Assembly: GCA_037176705.1 (NCBI GenBank)
Contig: CM073896.1
Coordinates: 25,060,708-25,124,707 of the forward strand
Source of the DNA: Molossus alvarezi
Taxonomy: Eukaryota; Chordata; Mammalia; Chiroptera; Molossidae
Reading direction: 5' to 3'
DNA: 64,000 nucleotides
The position numbers and the translations under genes are program-made. Position 1 is the first letter of the stretch; each line of letters begins with the position of its first letter. This document shows, piece after piece, positions 58,575 to 64,000 of the stretch. Under the pieces are notes generated by a model. It searched no databases, was not told the origin of the DNA, and was given only the letters and a program-made list of their open reading frames with translations.

Positions 58575-58746
58575 CCCTGGCCAGGTAGCTCAGTTGGTTA
58601 AGTGCTGTCCTGATACACCAAGGTTTTGGGTTCTATTTCCAGGTGGGGCACATAGAAGAATCAACTAGTGAATGCATAAATAAATGGAACAACAACAGAT
58701 GTTCCCCCACCACCTCCCCTCTTTCAAATTAATAAATTAAAAAATT
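58575..58746 (+). mobile_element. second-family SINE
   Basis: CCCTGGCCAGGTAGCTCAGTTGGTTAAGTGCTGTCCTGATACACCAAGG, TTTGGGTTCTATTTCC, ATAAATGGAACAACAACAG, A/T-rich tail. Probable target duplication AAATTATCATTAA (58563-58575) against AAATTATCCTTAA (58747-58759); the first base of the head may belong to it. Confidence 0.9.
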
Positions 58747-58789
58747 AAATTATCCTTAAATCATCATTATGAAGTTATTAATTCGAATT

Positions 58790-58920
58790 ATCAATATTGT
58801 TTTCTCTGTGCAGTAGGAATTATTATTATCACTACCCCATTTTAGAGATGAGGATACTGCAATGCCCATCAGTGAAGTGAGCTAAAAATAACCTCATCTG
58901 ACCTCAGAGCCCAGATTTTC
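58790..58920 (-). repeat. MIR relic
   Basis: AGGAATTATTATTATCACTACCCCATTTTAGAGATGAGGATACTG followed by CAGTGAAGTGAGCTAAAAATAACC is antisense MIR core. Confidence 0.7.
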
Positions 58921-59019
58921 AGAAATGTAATGCTTAAAACAATGTATGTAATTTTCTGATACTCTCGTTTTTACATAATATATATTTACTTTTTTTTAAT
59001 GTTATTGACTGAATTCTCT

Positions 59020-59470
59020 GCTTTCTTGCTGTATAATTTATTGACATAATGCAAACAGCACATCTTTAATGTATACAATTTGATGAGTTTGACATAGTCA
59101 TACAGTTGTGATACCATCACCCCCATCAAGGTATAAACATATTCATCAACTAAAAGTTTCCTGGTGCCCTTTGTCTTTTGTTTTTTCTTTTTTGTTTGTT
59201 TGTTTGTTTTTTGTGCTAAGAACACAACATGAGATAGAACCACATAACAAATTTTAAAGTACACCTGCTATATTGTTAACAATATATACAGCAGATCTCC
59301 AGAACTTGTAATCTTGTATAACTGTCCCTTTGTACCTATGGAACAACTCCCCATCCCCGTCCCCCAGGAACCACCATGCTAATTTTCTGATTCTATAGGT
59401 TTGACTATTTTAGATAACTTGTCTTTCTGTGGCTTATTTATTTCACTTGGTCCATCTGTGCTGTTGAATA
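59020..59470 (-). mobile_element. old LINE-1 3'UTR fragment
   Basis: GATACCATCACCCCCATCAAGG, ATATTGTTAACAATATATACAGCAGATCTCCAGAACTTG, AACTCCCCATCCCCGTCCCCCAGGAACCACC and TTATTTCACTTGG are the antisense 3'UTR of an L1M element. 59172-59213 is a T-rich (GTTT)n tract within it. Confidence 0.72.
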
Positions 59471-60294
59471 TCCTGATCCCTACCCCTTTATTTCTACCTC
59501 CAAGAAGTAAAGCTTCTGAAAAGGATAAAATGTTGTTGGAACAGCTATTAAAAATAGTAAAATTGTTCCACTATAATTGTATTCAGCTTAAGTCAGAGGG
59601 CACTTTATACTGACATTGCCAAAAATTTCCTCCTGAACCTACAGAGGTATAAAATTTATTGTGATGTGTTCCCCCTTCCCTCTGCCCAGTTCCCTTCATC
59701 TTATTTTCTCTGCAACAAACGACAACTATGAAAGCAATGAAGGCAATCCTCTCCAGAAAAGAATCAGAGCAGAAAAAAGAACTTCAAACCCAGGGGTGTT
59801 TTCATGGCGAAGAGAGTTGACATGTGGGGAGCAGGTTATAAAAGATTAAATAAGCCCAGGAAAGAGGAGGCCACAGGACTGAGGTGGGGAGATGAGAGAG
59901 GTCCCTTAATGCAGAAAACGGGAAGGCTCATAGCAGTTATGGGCACACGTGAATTGTTAAGGACTAGCTTTGTTTGTGCATTACTTTAAATGTTTGAGGA
60001 GATTTTAGAAAAAGCATATAATCCTTTTTGGGCCACATTCCTTTAACCATGGTGTAGTCTAAAACAGGAATGGGTTTGTAATGACTCTGTAACTGGGTGA
60101 GTTTTAGAAGGTGCTGTGGATTTATAAGCACTTTAAATAGAAAATCAAAACACAAATATACAGGTAATGTGGATGTAAAATAATATAGCATTATTCTATA
60201 CCCACTGTCTTCTTTTGAAAAACTATGTAAGTAGATCGGTTATATTATCTTGATGCTTAAAACATTAGCAGGGAATGGTTGGCTTGGTGTGTGG
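59471..60294. other. low-copy sequence
   Basis: No gene or clear repeat. Confidence 0.4.
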
Positions 60295-60365
60295 CTAAAA
60301 ATAAAGTATTGAATACAATGCCTGGCATGTAGTGTGTGCTAAATAGATGTTAACTTCTATTGTTT
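60295..60365 (+). repeat. MIR or L2 3' end relic
   Basis: AATACAATGCCTGGCATGTAGTGTGTGCTAAATAGATGTTAACTTCTATTG matches the conserved 3' end ('cagtgcctggcacatagtaggtgctcaataaatgtta'). Confidence 0.65.
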
Positions 60366-60618
60366 ATTGTCATATAAATACATCATTAACATATAATATA
60401 TGTTTGTGGAAATTGAAACTTAAAAATATACAACATTACATTTATTAGTGACATTTAACTAATACCAAATTTAGGCAAGGTCTTCTAAATTTTGGTCCAT
60501 ATACTCAATCTTTGCAATGCAAGATAAGAACACCACTTATACGTGTTTAATATTTTTGTATTTTTGAGTTACAGAATACTCCCCATAGAAATACTTTTTT
60601 TTATTTTTTTATTTTTTT
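60366..60618. other. low-copy AT-rich sequence
   Basis: Nothing recognised. Confidence 0.4.
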
Positions 60619-60630
60619 AAGTAGGGTGTT

Positions 60631-60788
60631 GCCCTGGCTGGTTTGACTCAGTGGTTAGAGTGTTGGCCTGTGGACCAGAGAGTCTTGGGTTTGATTCTTG
60701 GTCAAGGGCACATACCTTGGTTTCAGGTTCGATCCCCAGCGGTGTCAGGGTTGTGGGGAGGCAACCAAACAATGTGTCTCTCTCACAT

Positions 60789-60837
<49 letters not shown>

Positions 60838-60918
60838 CCTTCTTCCCACTCTATCAAAAAAAAAAAAAAATCAACAGGAAAAATATCTTCAGGTGAGGAT
60901 TAACAACAACAACAACAA
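60631..60918 (+). mobile_element. Ves-type SINE
   Basis: Head GCCCTGGCTGGTTTGACTCAG, GGGTTTGATTCTTGG, AGGTTCGATCCCC, (CT)n of ~20 units (60791-60832), A-run, tail ATATCTTCAGGTGAGGATTAAC with (AAC)n. Target duplication AAGTAGGGTG (60619-60628) against AAGTAGAGTG (60919-60928). Confidence 0.94.
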
Positions 60919-60928
60919 AAGTAGAGTG

Positions 60929-62639
60929 CCACAAGTTTCACCCTAGGTATTTTTTTGAGCTTGAGACTGGCTCTGTGGAAAGAGAATAAGACACGGTTCG
61001 GAAATGCTTATCTTGTCTAATTGATCACTCCAAGAAACACCTATGAAAAGTTACTATCTGAGAAACTGAGGCAAGCAAGTAGCTCTTCCCCAGCCCCTCA
61101 CTTTCTCTAGGGGTTGAGGACCCATGGGGAGGAGCATCTAGTCCTGCTCAAGTTCTATCTTGTGAGAGAAGAGAACTAGACCCAGGCCTGAGCTCCATGG
61201 TAGCTCTCAACATGCTCTACATAAAATGCTTTCCATAGACACTGCCAAGAGCAGAATTCTCGCTGATTACATCTCTTAGACTGACTCCACTGTTTGACTA
61301 CCCACTATGCTTTGGAGTCCTTGGCTATTTTCTTCTGAGATGTCATGGGGGGAGTTCTTCATGGATCCTGTGTGTGCTCCTGGGGATGCGAGGAGAAGCG
61401 TCGTTTCTTGCACCTTACTTGTACCTGCCATTCTTACGACAGTTGGTGGAAATGATCCTTTCCTGGATCTTAGGACGAATGGCCTCGAGTTGTTTCCATT
61501 TCAGAGATTATGAAAAGGAGATTCTGAAGTGTGGTTTGAATATTACAATTTAGGCATCCAAAGTTTTAAACAAAAGATATTAATAATTCTTCAAAAAAGT
61601 GATGTCACCTGTAGCAGGAACTATCTAGAATATATTTGCATTAATTTAAAATAATTTTTGTGAAATAATGGCTTGTGTAGTACCCTTTGGTCATGGTTAA
61701 ATGTTCATTAAGCCTATTAACCTCCTTGATAAGTCAATATTTACTATTGTGGACAATTTAATATATATATATATACACACATATATACACACACATACAC
61801 ACACACACACATGATCTTATTAAGAAAGGACATTCCTAATTAATTGAATCTATCATAATAAGGAAAATTTCTCAGTTAGTAATATATTAAATCAATAATT
61901 TCTCAGCTAAGTTCATTTAAATTGCAAATGACAAAACCACTTCAAAGCAGCTCAACAGCGAGTCCGGGCCAGAAATACAGGAATGCATTCAGGTCTCATG
62001 AGTAGTGGCCACCAGGATCTCAGGTAGTATTCTGTATCCACACGTCAAAAAAAAACTTTCTCTCTCCTCTCACTGTTCTCTCTGCTGACTGACTTATCTT
62101 ATATATGCACGTAGTAGGTTTTCAGTTTACATTTCTCAGTTTATGGGAAGAACCTAGAGTGATCCTTTCTTAGCCTCACTATCTGTAAGAAAAAATACTT
62201 GTTTTTCCAACATGCTTAAGTGTCCACTCTGATCCAATGAGCTATGCATGGCCCCTGCCCCTGCACAGCTCCAAGAACACTGTTGTTCACAGTGTCTCTG
62301 TCACTGTAAGAAGAGAGAAGACTTCGATAGGAATGCCCCCACGCCCCCCTGAAGCTGTGCAAAGTGAAAGCCCTCCAGCTGTGGCCAAGGGCACAGGGAC
62401 ATACAGAAGAAATATGAAAACAAGGGGTCTATTTCTGACAGAAAAAAATGGATAGCCAGAGATCCTAACCTCTGTATCCTTCAACAACAACAAAAAGAAC
62501 CCAAAGGTTCTATTTTCACTATAGAAAGCATGGGTGGATATAAATAGGTTTTAACAATTTTAAAAGGCAATCTAGTTCAGATCCTGATAACTGAGTTGGA
62601 CATTTTGCATTTATAATAAGGAGATCATAAATCACACCC
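60929..62639. other. low-copy sequence
   Basis: No supported gene. A mixed AT/CA microsatellite is at 61759-61811. 61910-62280 may be a diverged ancient repeat that I cannot name. Confidence 0.4.
61759..61811. repeat. (TA)n(CA)n compound microsatellite
   Basis: ATATATATATATATACACAC, then further TA and CA units. Confidence 0.93.
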
Positions 62640-62790
62640 CATTAGAGGTGGAAGAGGACTTAAAAATATCCTAGTCTTTTTCCCTCATTTGACAAAAGTG
62701 GGAAGTAGGGCTCAATTAGATAGAGGACGTGCCCAGTTTACACAGCTCATTAGTTGCAAAGCTGGAATTAGAAGCTGGTTCTCCTGAATC
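62640..62790 (-). repeat. MIR-class relic
   Basis: TTAGAGGTGGAAGAGGACTTAAAAATATCCTAGTC, CCCTCATTTGACAAAAGTGGG, TACACAGCTCATTAGTTGCAAAGCTGGAATTAGAAGC follow the antisense MIR/MIR3 layout. Confidence 0.65.
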
Positions 62791-63035
62791 CTGAAGAAAG
62801 TGAACGGACTTCTGCCGTCGGAGTACTGGCCCAGAAGTCTGGTTTCACACAGGCTTGCTTGGTTTGCTTTTTGGAGATGACCCAGACTGGGTTATAAACA
62901 CGAATTGCTCTGTAATTGGAGTGTTCTGGTTTAAGCCTACTGCCTTTCAAAATAGCCTGTTTTCTGGGTTCCCTGGAAATCACTTGATAAGATACACCCT
63001 TCCCTTCACATCCTCTGTGTTTGATATCTCCTTGT
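62791..63035. other. low-copy sequence
   Basis: Nothing recognised. Confidence 0.4.
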
Positions 63036-63475
63036 GTACTGGGTTGAATAGGGATCCCCCCAAATTCATGTTTATCCAGAACCTATGCATATGACCTAAT
63101 TTGAAAATAAAGTCTTTGCAGATGTAATCAAATTAAGATGAAATCATACTAGATTAGAGCAGGCTCTGAGTCCAAATCTGACTGGTGTTTTTATAAAAAG
63201 AGGAGGGAACTTTGGATAAAGAGACAACAGGGAAAACACCATGTTACAAAGGAGGCGGAAATTGAAGTGATGCATCTACAAGCCAAGGAACCAAGGAACG
63301 AGGGCCGAGGAGAGAGGTGTGGAGAAGATTCTCCCTCATCGCCCCAGCGGAATCACCCCACTGACACCTTGCTTTCAGATTTCTCGTCTCCAGAACTGTG
63401 ACAGACTAAATTTCTGTTGCTTCAAGGGATCTTTGTGTAATCATTTGTTGTGGCCACCTAGGAAATTAACGCACC
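63036..63475 (+). mobile_element. MLT1-type (ERVL-MaLR) solo LTR
   Basis: ACTGGGTTGAATAGGGATCCCCCCAAATTCATG, AAGTCTTTGCAGATGTAATCAAATTAAGATG, GACTGGTGTTTTTATAAAAAGAGG, CTACAAGCCAAGGAACC, CTGACACCTTGCTTTCAGATTTC and GTCTCCAGAACTGTGACAGACTAAATTTCTGTTG follow the same LTR type as 36866-37288. Solo, no viral genes beside it. Confidence 0.8.
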
Positions 63476-64000
63476 ATGTTACGCCTGTGTATGTATATAA
63501 CTTTTCTATAGATTGATATTTGGAATTTGTGTAAAATAAACAACAGGAGAATTTGATATTAAGTATAGATGAATGCACGGCAGCCTCTGGGTTTTCTGAA
63601 GTAGCAGTTCCAAACAAGATATGTGTAGATCTTCCTCACCACCTTTCAACATCATGTTTGGGCTAACAGGAAAAATTGTGAACTATACCAGGTATTGTCT
63701 TGGGCACCTTTCTAGGTCATAAAACTCTGTACATTGTAGAAAATTAATACTGAAGCAGATGGTTCTTGTCCATAATGGTGCAAATGAATTGTATTTAGGG
63801 GGTGTGTTAGTTTTCCATCACTTATTTGTAAATTCATTTAACATTCTTGATTGCCTATATATGTATAGTTTTTTGGATCCTCCTTTGAACTGGTTGTAAC
63901 ATCTTCCTGGCTCTCTCATTAGTTGAGTTTAAATTTTTGACATATGTTCATTTTATATTTGCATAAGGGTCATAGCTTTACTCTTTGTAAAAATCCATCC
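63476..64000. other. low-copy sequence to the window end
   Basis: No gene or clear repeat. Confidence 0.4.

Noticed and set aside
1..64000. Helitron or Myotis-style recent DNA transposons
   Set aside because: I saw no Helitron-type CTRR end hairpins or transposase frames. Only small old MITEs and a hAT relic were found.

Overview
This window looks like nuclear DNA of a bat, probably from the suborder Yangochiroptera. The main evidence is about twenty copies of tRNA-derived SINEs of the Ves type. Their heads read like CCCTGGCCGGTTTGGCTCAG, followed by a pol III B-box (GGTTCGATTCC-like), a CT-rich body and an A-rich tail. LINE-1 copies of two age classes, placental-wide relics (MIR, L2, L3/CR1-like, MLT1-type LTRs, hAT and Tc1/mariner MITEs), low GC and the absence of any long host ORF confirm a mammalian intergenic or intronic region. 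The species cannot be named from this sequence alone. I found no bacterial or phage genes, CRISPR array, rRNA or genuine tRNA gene.

Layout. 1-5.4 kb is low-copy DNA with an old L1 3' end, two SINEs, and L2, L1 and MIR scraps. 5.59-11.85 kb is one nearly full-length but dead L1 (+): 5'UTR, ORF1, a GA microsatellite, ORF2 and 3'UTR, with a SINE inserted in the ORF2 endonuclease region. 11.9-19.3 kb is low-copy DNA with an L3/CR1-like relic, a younger L1 3' fragment, several SINEs, and a MIR split by a SINE. 19.4-28.3 kb is a dense block of old L1 pieces, almost all antisense. It is interrupted by three antisense SINEs, one sense SINE, a Tigger-like MITE and a twin-primed (5'-inverted) L1. 28.9-30.3 kb is a long L2 copy split by a SINE. 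31.3-35.2 kb is an internally deleted antisense L1 that keeps both ends and joins ORF1 to ORF2 reverse transcriptase in one frame. 35.3-64 kb is mostly low-copy DNA with scattered SINEs, MIR and L2 pieces, two MLT1-type LTRs, another LTR-like repeat, a hAT element and a mariner MITE.

How the parts relate. Nothing here is an operon or pathway; the elements record successive insertions. The SINEs encode no protein and depend on L1 reverse transcriptase. Several sit between clean target-site duplications (13-19 bp), so they are relatively young. They interrupt older L1, L2 and MIR copies, which gives a relative chronology.

The items most worth checking are: a near-perfect hairpin at 48462-48538 with pre-miRNA-like geometry; a 24-bp SINE head flanked by a perfect 14-bp direct repeat at 43777-43828; the ORF1-ORF2 junction L1; the twin-primed L1; and two weak coding hints (a CGxCxxC-containing reading frame near 48.2 kb and two splice-bounded segments at 55.6-56.4 kb). 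I cannot assign any host gene with confidence.
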